Source of the DNA: an uncultured Clostridium sp.
Lineage (GTDB): Bacteria > Bacillota > Clostridia > TANB77 > CAG-508
DNA: 46,971 nt
Assembly: GCA_947073285.1 (NCBI GenBank)
Contig: CAMTJT010000006.1
Coordinates: forward strand, 1-46,971
Direction of reading: 5' to 3'
The position numbers were made by a program, and so were the translations under genes. The notes beneath the pieces were generated by a model. That model made no database searches, was not told the origin of the DNA, and worked only from the letters and a program-made list of their open reading frames with translations. Below are positions 26,616-36,062 of this stretch, piece by piece (the stretch's first letter is position 1; every line of letters starts with the position of its first letter).

Positions 26616-28098
26616 ATGGAGGAGAATTTAAAATTATATCAAGATATAGCTAATCGTACAGAAGGGGATATTTATGTTGGTGTAGTTGGCCCTGTACGTT
26701 CACGGAAAATCTACTTTTATTAAAAACTTTATGGATTTACTTGTTATTCCTAATATTGATAATGATTACAAAAAAGAAAGAGCTAGAGATGAACTGCCTC
26801 AAAGTGCTGGTGGTAGAACTATTATGACTACTGAACCTAAGTTTATTCCAAATGAGGCTATTGAAATTACTGTTGGAGAAAATATAAAATTCAAAACAAG
26901 ACTTGTCGATTGTGTAGGTTACTTAGTAAATAATGCTATTGGTTATTTAGAAGATGATATGCCTAGAATGGTAAAAACACCATGGTATGAAGATGCTATT
27001 CCTTTTGAAGAAGCTGCTGAAATTGGAACACGTAAAGTTATTGCTGAACATTCTACCATTGGTATTTTAGTAACTACTGATGGAAGTATTACAGATATTC
27101 CTAGAGAAGATTACATTGATGCTGAAGAAAGAGTTGTAAAAGAATTAAAAGAACTAAACAAACCTTTTGTAATTGTGTTAAATAGTGATGACCCATTTTC
27201 TGATTATACTAAAAGTTTAGCTAAAAAATTAGAAGATAAATATGGTGTTTCTGTTATTCCAACAGATTGTGCTAATTTAGATTTAGAAGATATTGATGAC
27301 ATCTTTGGCAAAATTTTATATGAATTTCCTATCGAAACTATTAACTTAGACTTTCCTAGATGGGTAGATGGTTTACCTGATGAGCATTGGTTAAAAAAAG
27401 AGTTATATCAAGAAATTCAAACTGCTTTTACTAATATTCGTATTTTAAAAGAAATTAACAATGGTATTAATGCACTGCAAAGTACACAAGTTATTACTAA
27501 AACTACTTTAGAAGAAATTCACTTAGGTGATGGTAGCGTACATGTTCATATTGAATTAATGGAGCATCTTTTCTACCAAGTTTTAACTGAAATTTCTGGT
27601 GTTACCATTGACAATGAAAGTGCTTTGTTTAGTACAATGACTGAATTTGCTACTGTTAAAAAACAATATGATAAAATTGCCTTTGCATTAGAAGAAGTAA
27701 AAGCTACAGGTTATGGTATTGTTACACCTTCTATTGATGAACTCATTTTAGAAGAACCTGAAATGGTAAAACAAGGCTCACGTTTTGGTGTAAAACTTAA
27801 AGCTAAAGCACCTAGTATTCATATGATAAGAGCAGATATAGAAACTGAGGTTTCTCCAATTGTAGGTAGTGAAAAACAATCTGAAGATTTAGTAAATTAC
27901 TTACTTTCTGAATTTGAATCTGACCCTAAAAAGATTTGGGAATCTAATATCTTTGGAAAAAATCTACATGAACTTGTTAATGAAGGTTTGCAAAATAAAT
28001 TGTCTAGAATGCCTGAAGAAGCACAAGGAAAATTACAAGAAACATTAGAACGTATTGTAAACGAAGGCAGTGGTGGACTAATTTGTATTATATTATAA
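26616..28098 (+). CDS. spoIVA: SpoIVA spore coat ATPase with +1 recoding site
   Basis: SpoIVA polymerises with ATP hydrolysis on the forespore surface as the base of the coat. The frame starts at ATG 26616 (MEENLKLYQDIANRTEGDIY), skips C at 26703 after codon 29 and continues 26704-28098: 493 residues, against 492 in Bacillus subtilis. The P-loop becomes GVVGPVRSGKSTFIK, with the shift at its glycine. Further hallmarks: RTIMTTEPKFIPNEAIEI, RLVDCVGYLV, IGTRKVIAEHSTIG, LVTTDGS, and the C-terminal RIVNEGSGGLICIIL. The unshifted frame stops at codon 36, so recoding is needed for any function. The ribosome binding site is GAAGGGAG, spaced rather far (12-13 bases). Confidence 0.97.
26703..26706 (+). 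other. CGGA recoding site in spoIVA
   Basis: TCA-C-GGA, with GGA as the Walker A glycine before Lys-Ser-Thr. The +1 skip gives G-P-V-R-S-G-K-S, the exact G-x4-GK-S spacing. Confidence 0.93.
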
Positions 28099-28105
28099 CT
28101 CATAC

Positions 28106-28148
28106 AAAGCAAAAATTCCAGTGATTTCTCACTGGAGTTTTTGCTTTT
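28106..28148 (+). terminator. spoIVA terminator
   Basis: AAAGCAAAAATTCCAGTGA and TCACTGGAGTTTTTGCTTT pair almost fully around a TTTC loop; the stem's A/T arm provides the T-run. Confidence 0.9.
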
Positions 28149-28225
28149 GGGTTTCTATTCTAGCCCCCTCTTTTAACTTTAACTTTTTTAGGCAATACCA
28201 TGTTTTATGTTGATTGTAAATTTTT

Positions 28226-28257
28226 TGAATAATTTTTTATTTTTAACAAACACTATA
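28226..28257 (+). promoter_or_regulatory. weak sigma-G-like promoter candidate for the ger operon
   Basis: TGAATA at 28226-28231 fits the sigma-G -35 pattern and CACTATA at 28251-28257 partly fits its -10 (CATNNTA). The spacing of 19 is one or two bases longer than usual, so the call is tentative. ger operons are sigma-G-dependent in Bacillus. Confidence 0.3.
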
Positions 28258-28281
28258 AGAAAAAAGGAGGATTTTATTTAA

Positions 28282-30011
28282 ATGCCACAAGAAAATTGGA
28301 AAGATAAATTTTTAGGTAAACTGCAACAATTTTTTGACAAGCCAGTTCATGATGATTATCATTTTACTCTTTCAAGTCCTTATGCAGGTGAAGTACAAAC
28401 TCCTACCACTAATGAAATCCAAGAAAACGAAAAAGCTTTTGACGCAAAAGACATTTTTGCAAGTTTGCCAGTCAATCTAGAATATATTAAAGTAAAGTAC
28501 AATTGCCTAATTAATAGTGATATTATTCTTCGTGAATTTACACTAACTGCTAGAAATAGACAATATCAAGCACTACTATTTTTTATTGATGGTATGGTAG
28601 ACTCACAATTAATTAATAACAATGTTTTACAAGCATTAATGCTAAGAAATAGAGCAAATATCTTTGATAATGAAGAAACTGCAGTTATATCAGAAGCAAA
28701 AACCAATAATATTACAGTAAAAAAAATAAAAAAATTTAATTTAGAAGACTATATTTTTGACTGCTTATTGCCTCAAAACAATGTAAAAAAAGTAACTACT
28801 TTTGCTAACGCTTTTTCACGGTGTTAATATGGGTAACTGCCTTCTTTTTATAGATACACTTCCTGTTGCTTTTGATATTGATGTAAAGGGATTTAAACAA
28901 AGAGAAATAAGTAACCCTAACAATGAAATTATTATTAAAGGTCCACAAGAAGCTTTTGTAGAAAATATTAGGACAAATACCTCTTTACTTAGAAGAGTGG
29001 TAAATAACGAAAATTTGATTATTGAAAATATAGAAGTTGGAAAATTAAGTAAAACCAAATGTGCTATTTGCTACATTCAAAACATTGTTAACAATGATTT
29101 AGTAGCTGAGGTAAAATATCGTATTAGTAATTTAGAAATTGATTCACTTCTTTCTTCTGGTGAATTAGAACAATTAATTGAAGAAGATAACAAATACAGT
29201 ATTCCTCAAATTTTATCTACAGAACGACCAGATAAAGCTACTAAATATTTATATGGTGGTAGAGTTGTTGTTTTAGTTGGTGGAAACCCTTATTCTTTGA
29301 TTATGCCTGCTACATTTATTGATTTTATTGTTTCGCCTGAAGATACTAACTTAAAATTTCAATTTGCTAACTTTTTAAAATTTTTACGTTTACTTGCTAT
29401 TTTTATTACTTTATTTTTACCAGCATTTTATGTTGCTATTACATGTTTTCATCAAGAACTACTCCCTACGGAATTGCTCTTTTCACTACTTGCCTCAAGA
29501 GAAAGTGTACCTTTCCCTATTATTTTTGAAATTTTAATTATGGAAATTTCTTTTGAGTTAATTCGTGAGGCTGGTTTAAGAGTTCCTTCTCCCCTTGGGC
29601 CTACCATTGGAATTGTTGGTGCTTTAGTAATTCGGACAAGCTGCTGTTAGTGCTAGTATTGTAAGCCCTATCTTAGTTATTGTAGTTGCTATTACTGCAG
29701 TTGCTTCTTTTGCTATACCAGATTTTTCTTTTGGTTTTCATTTACGATTAATGCGCTTTTTATTTATTGTTTTAGGCTATATTGCAGGCTTTTTCGGCAT
29801 TGGCCTTGGCATTTTTATATATTTATGTATTTTAACTAGTTTAAGTTCTTTTGGTGTTCCTTATATGGCACCTTATGCACCTGTTACTAATATTAATGAA
29901 AGTGGCTATTTTTTAGGTCCTGTTTGGAGAAGAGAAAAACGAGCAGATTATTTAAATACTAAAAAAGAACAATCACAAGAGCATATTAGTATGAAATGGA
30001 AATACAAGTAA
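28282..30011 (+). CDS. gerA: GerA-family germinant receptor subunit A with two +1 recoding sites
   Basis: Membrane subunit of an inner-membrane germinant receptor. Read as 28282-28818, skip C at 28819; 28820-29632, skip C at 29633; 29634-30011: about 575 residues, somewhat longer than Bacillus GerAA because of an N-terminal extension of about 60 residues. Family marks: VKYNCLINSDIILREFTL, LLFFIDGMVDSQLINNNVLQ, NCLLFIDTLPVAFDIDVKG (after the first shift), GPQEAFVENIRTNTSLLRR, then membrane segments with VLVGGNPYSLIMPATFIDF, the second shift in GALVIGQAAVSASIVSP, and the end VPYMAPYAPV. SpoVAF is an alternative subfamily. A strong ribosome binding site (AAGGAGG) precedes the start. Confidence 0.93.
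28819..28822 (+). other. first CGGT recoding site in gerA
   Basis: TCA-C-GGT gives SGVNMGNCLLF, joining the soluble N-terminal domain to the rest. The unshifted frame stops two codons later. Confidence 0.88.
29633..29636 (+). other. second CGGA recoding site in gerA
   Basis: ATT-C-GGA gives VIGQAAVSA, the conserved segment of the GerA-family membrane domain. The unshifted frame stops five codons later. Confidence 0.92.
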
Positions 30012-30094
30012 TTAAAATGACTATAAAAATTTATTATTAATATTGTGTTTTTAGGAGCAAAACTTCTTATACACAAGAAAGGAGATACCTTAAA

Positions 30095-31220
30095 ATGACA
30101 AATAGAAAAATAGGAAACATAGAGGCAATTGCATTAGTAATTACTGTTATGGTAAATCATATTGTTTTAAATTTACCCAAAAGTGTTATTTCTTCTACAA
30201 AATCTGGTGCTATTTTAAATGTAATATTTATTACACTAGTTGCTGTTCGGAATTGCATACTTAATTTCTAAGTTACTTAATAAATTTCCTCGTTTAGATA
30301 TTTTAGATATTAGTAATTTTTTAGGTGGTAAATGGCTTAGAGCTATTGTTGGTATTTTATTTATACTTTATTTTACTTTTACCATTAGCATTTTACTTAG
30401 AAGTTTTTCAGAAGGATTAAAAATTATTTTTTTCCCTAGAACTTCTGCACCTGTTATTATGATACTTTTCTTAATTGCAATTGTAATTGCTAGTAAATTA
30501 GGGTTTCAAGCTATCTCTCGCTCTAATTTATTTATTATTGCCCTTGTACTTTTTACTATTTTCTTCATCTTTTTTGCTAATTTTCATAATTTTAACTTTC
30601 ATGGTATGTTCCCAATTTTAGGTGAAGGAATGCAAAGTACTTTCTTTGCTGGGCTAAGCAATTTATTTGCTTTTGGTGGAATTACGTATTTGTATTTTAT
30701 TCCTCCTTATTTAAAAAATGAAAAAGCTTATCAAAAGATATCTCTAATATCCATTGGGTTATCTGGCTTATGTTTGCTTATTAGTGTAGCTACTTTGTTA
30801 TTTTTGTCTCCAACAGTTATTATAAAAGAAGAAATATTTCCTATTTATTTAGCATCACGTTATATCGAATTTGGTAGATTTTTTCAAAGACTAGATGCTG
30901 TATTTTTATTTATTTGGATTATCTCGATTACCTCGTTTTTAAGTATTAGTTTTTGTTTTGCTACTAAAACTTTTCAAAAAATATTAAACCTTCAATATAA
31001 TAAATGGTATATAGCTTTATTTGCAATACTCATGTTTGGTATTGGACTTTTACCAAAAGATATGTATCAAATTATATTTATGGAAAATTCTGTTTACCAA
31101 TATATTATTTTAATTTTAGTATTTGCTATTAGTTTAACTTTGCTAGTGCTAGCTAATATTAAATATCACCTATTAGAAAAAAAGAAAGGAGCAGTTTCTA
31201 TTGATAAAGCATCTTTATAA
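30095..31220 (+). CDS. gerB: GerB-family germinant receptor permease with +1 recoding site
   Basis: Integral membrane subunit of the APC/endospore germination permease family, probably binding the germinant. Read as 30095-30247 (51 codons), skip C at 30248, then 30249-31220: 374 residues, family length about 365. The start has an AGGAG site. Begins with IGNIEAIALVITVMVNHIVL, a first helix; about ten hydrophobic segments follow, with ISRSNLFIIALVLF and the C-terminal YIILILVFAISLTLLVLANI. The restored junction is VAVGIAYLISKLL, in the second helix. It overlaps gerC by 20 bases. Confidence 0.92.
30248..30251 (+). other. CGGA recoding site in gerB
   Basis: GTT-C-GGA inside the second membrane helix; Gly is normal there. 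The unshifted frame stops six codons later. Confidence 0.9.
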
Positions 31221-32447
31221 ATATATTGTTATTCTTATAATTGCAATTCTTTTCTATGGTACCTTTGTAGGTGCTCATAGTGTACAAAGTGTAGATGATT
31301 TAGCCTATGCTGTTGCCATTCGGTTTTGATGTTGGTGAAAATGACCGTATTAAAGTTACTTTTCAATTTACCATGCCTAACAGTACTGGTGAAGGTGCTT
31401 CTGGTCAAGTTGCTCCTATTGTTGTAGATAATTCTGAGGCTGCTTGTATTGAATCTGCTGTTAACTTGATGAACACTTTTGTAAGTAAAGAAATTAATCT
31501 TTCTCACTGCAAAGTAATTGTATTTTCAGAAGAATTTGCAAAACAAGGTCTTAGTAAAGAAATTTATAGTTTAATGAACAAAGTACAGGTTAGACCTGAT
31601 AGTAGTATTATTATTAGTACAAGTACTGCTGAGGAATATATTAAAAGTGTAAAACCAACTTTAGAAAACTTAGTAGCCAAATTTTATGAAATCTTACCAC
31701 GTTCTAGTGAATATACAGGTTTTACTGCTGATATTAAATTAGGCGAATTCTTTAATAAATTAGAGAGTGAATCAGAAGAAGCAATTGCTATTTTGCGGTA
31801 GCCCTCTTTCTTCTGACGAAAACAGTTCTAATGGTGGTAGCTCTGAGGGTGGCTCTAGCGGTGGTGGTGAAAGCAGTGGCTCTAGCTCTGAAGGACCTCT
31901 TCCTGCTAATAATGGTATAGAAAATATTGGATTAGCTGTTTTCAAACATGACAGATTAGTTGGTAAATTAACTCCAACAGAAACATTATGCCATTTAATT
32001 ATCACAGATAAGTTAAAAAATTGTAGACTTTCTATTCCTGACCCTGAAGACGAAAATAAGGCAATTGATATGTTTTTAAATTCTGATGCTACTCCTAAAA
32101 TAAAAGTTGATCTTATTAATGGTACTCCTTACATTAGATTATCTGTAAAAATGAATAGTAGAATTGCTTCTATTAATCAAATTTCAGAACATATTACACA
32201 AGAACGAATTGATAAGATTGAAGAATCTGCTTCTTACTATTTACAAACACATCTTTTAAACTATTTATATAAAACTGCCAAAGACTTTAATAGTGATATT
32301 TCTGGTACTGGAAAATATGCTTTAAATAAGTTTAAAACTAACTCTGATTTTAATAATTATAACTGGTTAGATAATTATGAAAATTCCTTCTTTAATGTAG
32401 AAGCAAAGGTTAATATAAAATCTAATTTCTTACTAACTGGTACCTAG
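31201..32447 (+). CDS. gerC: GerC-family germinant receptor subunit C with two +1 recoding sites
   Basis: Subunit C of the receptor, normally a lipoprotein on the outer face of the inner membrane. Starts at TTG 31201 after AAGGAG. Read as 31201-31320, skip C at 31321; 31322-31795, skip C at 31796; 31797-32447: about 414 residues. Restored junctions are AYAVAIGFDVGENDRI (the GerC 'G.D' segment) and AIAILGSPLSSDE. An N-terminal helix (about 8-25) has no Cys, so there is no lipobox and it is probably a membrane-anchored form. A Gly/Ser-rich linker (about 205-230) precedes the second domain, with GLAVFKHDRLVGKL. Domains match GerAC C-terminal folds only loosely, but the operon order A-B-C supports it. 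Confidence 0.88.
31321..31324 (+). other. first CGGT recoding site in gerC
   Basis: ATT-C-GGT gives AIGFDVGEN, the first conserved strand of the domain. The unshifted frame stops two codons later (TGA). Confidence 0.9.
31796..31799 (+). other. second CGGT recoding site in gerC
   Basis: TTG-C-GGT at the start of the Gly/Ser linker. The unshifted frame has TAG immediately after CGG. Confidence 0.86.
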
Positions 32448-32490
32448 AATTTAATTTTTCAAACTATTTTTTAGAAAGGAGATAGTAAAT

Positions 32491-32517
32491 AAGACACAGA
32501 AGCTTTTTCTATGTCTT
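32491..32517 (+). promoter_or_regulatory. hairpin over the start of the small ger-linked gene
   Basis: AAGACACAGAA and TTCTATGTCTT pair with one mismatch around a five-base loop and include the start ATG at 32511. There is no T-run after it, so it looks more like an element controlling translation than a terminator. Confidence 0.4.
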
Positions 32518-32707
32518 ACTTTACTAAATTAAATATGATTACTTTTCTACTAATTATTCTATTTTCTCTTGCTGCTTGCTTAGAAAGCATTGCATATGGG
32601 ATTTATGAAATACAAATCAATCAAAATAAGGCTCGGTGGTATTAGCTTATTTATTCTTTCTATTGTTCGGCCTTATCTTTCCAATTAGTGCATATATTTT
32701 AACTTAA
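32511..32707 (+). CDS. small two-helix membrane protein, D-subunit-like, with two +1 recoding sites
   Basis: Read as 32511-32633, skip C at 32634; 32635-32667, skip C at 32668; 32669-32707: 64 residues starting MSYFTKLNMITFLLIILFSL. Helix one is about 9-27; helix two, rebuilt by the two shifts, is GGISLFILSIVGLIFPISAY. Small two-helix D subunits are known in some Bacillus germinant receptor operons, and the position after gerC fits. There is no good ribosome binding site close to the ATG; AAAGGAG lies 31 bases upstream. The two recoding sites in one 64-codon frame, both of the same C-GGN form, are what makes the gene visible. Confidence 0.7.
32634..32637 (+). other. first CGGT recoding site in the small ger-linked gene
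   Basis: GCT-C-GGT, before helix two. The unshifted frame stops three codons later. Confidence 0.75.
32668..32671 (+). other. CGGC recoding site in the small ger-linked gene
   Basis: GTT-C-GGC inside helix two; the only site with GGC as the glycine codon. Eleven codons lie between the two skips. Confidence 0.75.
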
Positions 32708-32710
32708 GGT

Positions 32711-32866
32711 ATGTATACAACTTCGCTTTGCTCAGTTGTATAAGTTATCTGTAACTCAACTCCACTTCGTTACGTATAAGTTATCTGTAACTCACTTCGT
32801 TCGAACAGCTAACTTAACTTCGTTCGAACAGCTAACTTAACTTCGTTCGAACAGCTAACTTAAAGT
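32711..32866. repeat. intergenic repeat tract overlapping the 3' end of rnr
   Basis: Contains ACAACTTCGCTTTGCTCAGT, then two copies of ATAAGTTATCTGTAACTC, then three copies of a 23-base unit with TTCGTTCGAACAGCTAACTT. The last copies are read as the final seven codons and stop codon of rnr on the minus strand. The same words recur in four other spacers of this window. Confidence 0.85.
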
Positions 32867-34856
32867 CTATTCTTCTTGTCAGCTTATCTGCATATTTTAC
32901 TTCAATTGTAATCTTATCTCCTATTTTATAGACTTCCTTAGAACGCTCACCTGTGAGCGTTTTTCTATTTTCATCATAAATAAAATATTCGTCTCCTAAG
33001 TCTTCAAAACGAATTAATCCCTCTACTGTATTTTCTAGTTCTACAAAAATTCCAAAAGAAGTAATTGAAGAAACAATTCCTTCATACACTTGTCCTATTT
33101 TATCTTGCATAAATTCTGCTTTTTTAATATCTTCACTATCTCTTTCTACTTTTTGTGCCACTCTTTCTCTTTCAGAAGAAGTTTGTGCATATTTTATCGC
33201 TTGCTCATGATATTTATCTAATTCGTCTTCTTTTAAGTTATAACCTTCTTCTAAATATTTTGAAATTATTCTATGAATAAAAAGATCTGGATATCTTCTA
33301 ATCGGTGATGTAAAGTGACAATAGTATTTACTTGCTATTCCAAAATGCCCTTTATTTTCACTTTCATATTTTGCTACTTTTAAAGTACGTAAAATTAAAT
33401 TTGATACTACTCTTTCTTCTGGTTTTCCTTGTACTTCATCTAATACTTCTGCAAAAGCTTTACTATATATAATGTCTCCTGCTGTTTTTATTTTATAGCC
33501 TAAATTCCACAAAAATTGATTTAGCTCTTTTACTTTATCTATATCTGGTATTTCATGTACACGATAAATAAATGGTGCTTCTAACCAATAAAATTTTTCT
33601 GCTACTGTTTCATTTGCTGTTAGCATAAATTGTTCTATTATTTCATTGGCAAAATACATTTCATATTTTTTTATATCTATTGCAATTCCATTTTCATTTA
33701 AAATAATTTTGCTCTCAGGTATATCTAAATTTAAACTTCCTGCTATTTCCCTTCTTTTCTTTAAAATAAGTGCTAGTTCTTCCATTTGTTTAAAATGTTT
33801 AATATATGGTTCACATTCTTTTAGTAATTTTTCTTTTTGTTTCTTTGTATATAGTTCTTTTGACTTACTATCTTCTGCTTGTTTGCCCTCTACTTTTTGA
33901 TTTTTTTCCTGATTTATTTCTTCTAAAATAGCTTGCACTTCTTTATAACTCATTCTTCTAGTTACATGGATAATACTTTTTTGAATATCAGAAGAAACTA
34001 CTTTTCCATTTTTATCAATTTCCATAAGCACAGTTAGTGCAAATCTATCTTCTCCTGCATTTAAACTACATATACCATTTGATAATTCTTTTGGTAGCAT
34101 TGGTATTACTCTATCTAACATATAGATACTTGTCCCTCTTAAAATTGCCTCTTTATCTAATTTAGATTTTTCACGTACATAATAACTAACATCTGCTATA
34201 GATACATTTAATAAATAGTTTCCATTTTTCAATTTTTCTACTGCAACTGCATCATCTAAATCTTTGGCATCTTCTCCATCTATTGTAAATATTTCTTTTT
34301 GCCTTAAATCTAAACGTTTGGGAATGTCTTTTTTGGCTACCATATTACTAATTGCTCTTGCTTCTTCTATTACTGGCTCAGGGAATTCATATGGTAAATC
34401 ATATTCTTTTACCAAAGATAGCATATCTACCCCTGCCTCATTTACATTTCCTAAAACTTCTATAATAATACCTTCTGCACTTTTATTGCCTTGTGGAAAT
34501 TTTGTAATTTCTACTACTACTTTTTGACGATTTTTTATCCCTTTGCTATGCTTTTTAGATATATAAATATCTGTATTTATCTTTTTATCATCAGGCACAA
34601 CAAAACCGAAGTTTTTACTTTTTTGAAAAACTCCTACTATCTTTGTTTTTTCATGTTTTAATACTTTTATAATTTTCCCTTCTTGATGCATACCTTCTTT
34701 TGGTTCTTTTATAATTTTGATTAAAACTTCATCTCCATCTATTGCTTCATGGGTATTTCCCCTTGAAATATAGACTTCATTTTCTAGGTCTTCTATTTTT
34801 ACAAAGCCAAAACCCTTTTCATTTCCTCTAAAAATTCCTGTAAGTTCTTTTTTCAT
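32832..34856 (-). CDS. rnr: ribonuclease R family 3'-5' exoribonuclease
   Basis: 674 residues. N-terminal cold-shock-like domain (GIFRGNEKGFGFVKIEDLEN), a second cold-shock-like domain (NFGFVVPDDKKI), the RNB catalytic domain (about 190-550: TIDGEDAKDLDDAVAVEKL with the Asp cluster that binds Mg, and HFTSPIRRYPDLFIHRI) and a C-terminal S1 domain (GQVYEGIVSSITSFGIFVEL). It degrades structured RNA and assists tmRNA-linked decay. The last seven residues (AVRTKLS) are written by the repeat tract, so the ancestral stop was lost or moved. It has no in-frame CGG. It lies downstream of secG, as in many Bacillota. Confidence 0.96.
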   Translation of the reverse strand: MKKELTGIFRGNEKGFGFVKIEDLENEVYISRGNTHEAIDGDEVLIKIIKEPKEGMHQEGKIIKVLKHEKTKIVGVFQKSKNFGFVVPDDKKINTDIYISKKHSKGIKNRQKVVVEITKFPQGNKSAEGIIIEVLGNVNEAGVDMLSLVKEYDLPYEFPEPVIEEARAISNMVAKKDIPKRLDLRQKEIFTIDGEDAKDLDDAVAVEKLKNGNYLLNVSIADVSYYVREKSKLDKEAILRGTSIYMLDRVIPMLPKELSNGICSLNAGEDRFALTVLMEIDKNGKVVSSDIQKSIIHVTRRMSYKEVQAILEEINQEKNQKVEGKQAEDSKSKELYTKKQKEKLLKECEPYIKHFKQMEELALILKKRREIAGSLNLDIPESKIILNENGIAIDIKKYEMYFANEIIEQFMLTANETVAEKFYWLEAPFIYRVHEIPDIDKVKELNQFLWNLGYKIKTAGDIIYSKAFAEVLDEVQGKPEERVVSNLILRTLKVAKYESENKGHFGIASKYYCHFTSPIRRYPDLFIHRIISKYLEEGYNLKEDELDKYHEQAIKYAQTSSERERVAQKVERDSEDIKKAEFMQDKIGQVYEGIVSSITSFGIFVELENTVEGLIRFEDLGDEYFIYDENRKTLTGERSKEVYKIGDKITIEVKYADKLTRRIDFKLAVRTKLS

Positions 34857-35054
34857 ATTTCTCCTTACACGCTTTCTATTCTTTAACTTTCTTATTTTAC
34901 TAAGCTAATCTTACACTATTATATCTAAAAAATCAAGTTTTATACAGTTATGAGGTTTCTTGTTCCTATCTTATTATTTCATGTGATTAAAACTATTTTA
35001 GAGTTGTATTCTTTCTATATTTAAAATTATAATTTAGCAAGATGGTTATAATAG

Positions 35055-35090
35055 AAAAAAGGAGCTATGTTGTTTATACATACCTCCTAC
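35055..35090 (-). terminator. secG terminator
   Basis: On the minus strand AGGAGGTATGT and ACATAGCTCCT pair with one mismatch around a seven-base loop and are followed by TTTTTTC. Confidence 0.8.
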
Positions 35091-35101
35091 TCATTATTTG
35101 T

Positions 35102-35350
35102 TTATACTAAATATAGAACACCTAAGGCAACTGCTAATAGTACAAATACTATACCTAATGTAATAGTCCATCTTTTTAGCTTACCTTCTTTTGTTCTTCC
35201 TTTATTTTGCTCATAAAAATTATTGGTTGAAGAACCTGTAATTGTTCCTGACGCTCCTGATTTTTCTTTGTTTTGCATAGTTGCAAGTATTATTAAAGCT
35301 ATACATACAATAACATATAATACCATTACAATATTTTTTGCTATTTCCAT
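35102..35350 (-). CDS. secG: SecG preprotein translocase subunit
   Basis: 82 residues with two membrane helices (about 6-24 and 58-80), the typical SecG hairpin. MQNKEKSGASGTITGSS is the conserved polar loop. It stimulates SecYE-dependent export. It starts 25 bases after the rplQ stop, at the end of the ribosomal protein run, with an AAAGGAGG site. Confidence 0.9.
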   Translation of the reverse strand: MEIAKNIVMVLYVIVCIALIILATMQNKEKSGASGTITGSSTNNFYEQNKGRTKEGKLKRWTITLGIVFVLLAVALGVLYLV

Positions 35351-35375
35351 ATTTTCCTCCTTTTAACCAATAATT

Positions 35376-35900
35376 CTAAACTAGTTTTAAAATAACTACT
35401 TCTGCACTGTCCCCTCTTCTTGGACCCATTTTTAAAATAGTAGTATATCCTCCAACACGTCCTTCATATTTAGGAGCAATTTCATTAAATAGTTTTGCTG
35501 TTAAGTCTATGTTGTTACCTTCACTATCTTTTACTTTATTAATCATTTTCATCATTTTTCTTCTAGCATTTAGTCTAGATGGCATATCTTTTTGTCTTTT
35601 TTCAGTAGTTTCTTCTTTTACTACTTTTAAATATTCTTTGCCATTTTTGCTTTTTGCAAGTTCTGTTACTTTATTTCCTTTGCTATCTAATTTAGCTTTT
35701 ACTACTTTAACATCTACCATTTCATAATTGTCTTTTTCTTTTATCGCTAAAGAAATTATGCTATCTACTATTGCTTTTACTTCTTTTGCTCTGGCTTCTG
35801 TTGTTTCTATTTTTTCATGTAATATTACATCAGTTGTTAATGTTTTTAACATTGCTAATCTAATATCTGTTTTTCTACCTAATTTTCTATTTGTAGCCAC
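35376..35900 (-). CDS. rplQ: 50S ribosomal protein L17, extended
   Basis: 174 residues, much longer than the usual 115-130. The N-terminal part (KLGRKTDIRLAMLKTLTTDV) and C-terminal part (LFNEIAPKYEGRVGGYTTIL, MGPRRGDSAEVVILKL) match L17. The extra length is in the middle (about residues 58-105): a charged segment with AKLDSKGNKVTELAKSKNG. L17 lies at the polypeptide exit side of the large subunit, so the insert should be surface-exposed. It follows rpoA, with a palindromic element between. Confidence 0.93.
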   Translation of the reverse strand: MATNRKLGRKTDIRLAMLKTLTTDVILHEKIETTEARAKEVKAIVDSIISLAIKEKDNYEMVDVKVVKAKLDSKGNKVTELAKSKNGKEYLKVVKEETTEKRQKDMPSRLNARRKMMKMINKVKDSEGNNIDLTAKLFNEIAPKYEGRVGGYTTILKMGPRRGDSAEVVILKLV

Positions 35901-35942
35901 TGTTCTTCCCTCCTTTTACTCTTCTATTATCAAACTCTTAAT

Positions 35943-36062
35943 TTTGAAAAGAATTAGCATATTGCTAGGCACACAAATTTAAAATTTATGAGGCGTGCTC
36001 TTGCACGTTGATTAAATTTCAAATACAGTGTAACAACGTAAGATGCTGATTATTTTCAAAAT
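35943..36062 (-). repeat. palindromic RNA-like element 1 (rpoA-rplQ)
   Basis: TTTTGAAAA-GAATTAGCAT pairs with ATGCTGATTATTTTCAAAA, with a GTGC-TCTT-GCAC hairpin at the tip. In operon sense the 5' arm has CATCTTACGTTGTTA and the 3' arm CCTAGCAATATG. Three related elements lie in other spacers of the operon in the same orientation. Confidence 0.8.
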
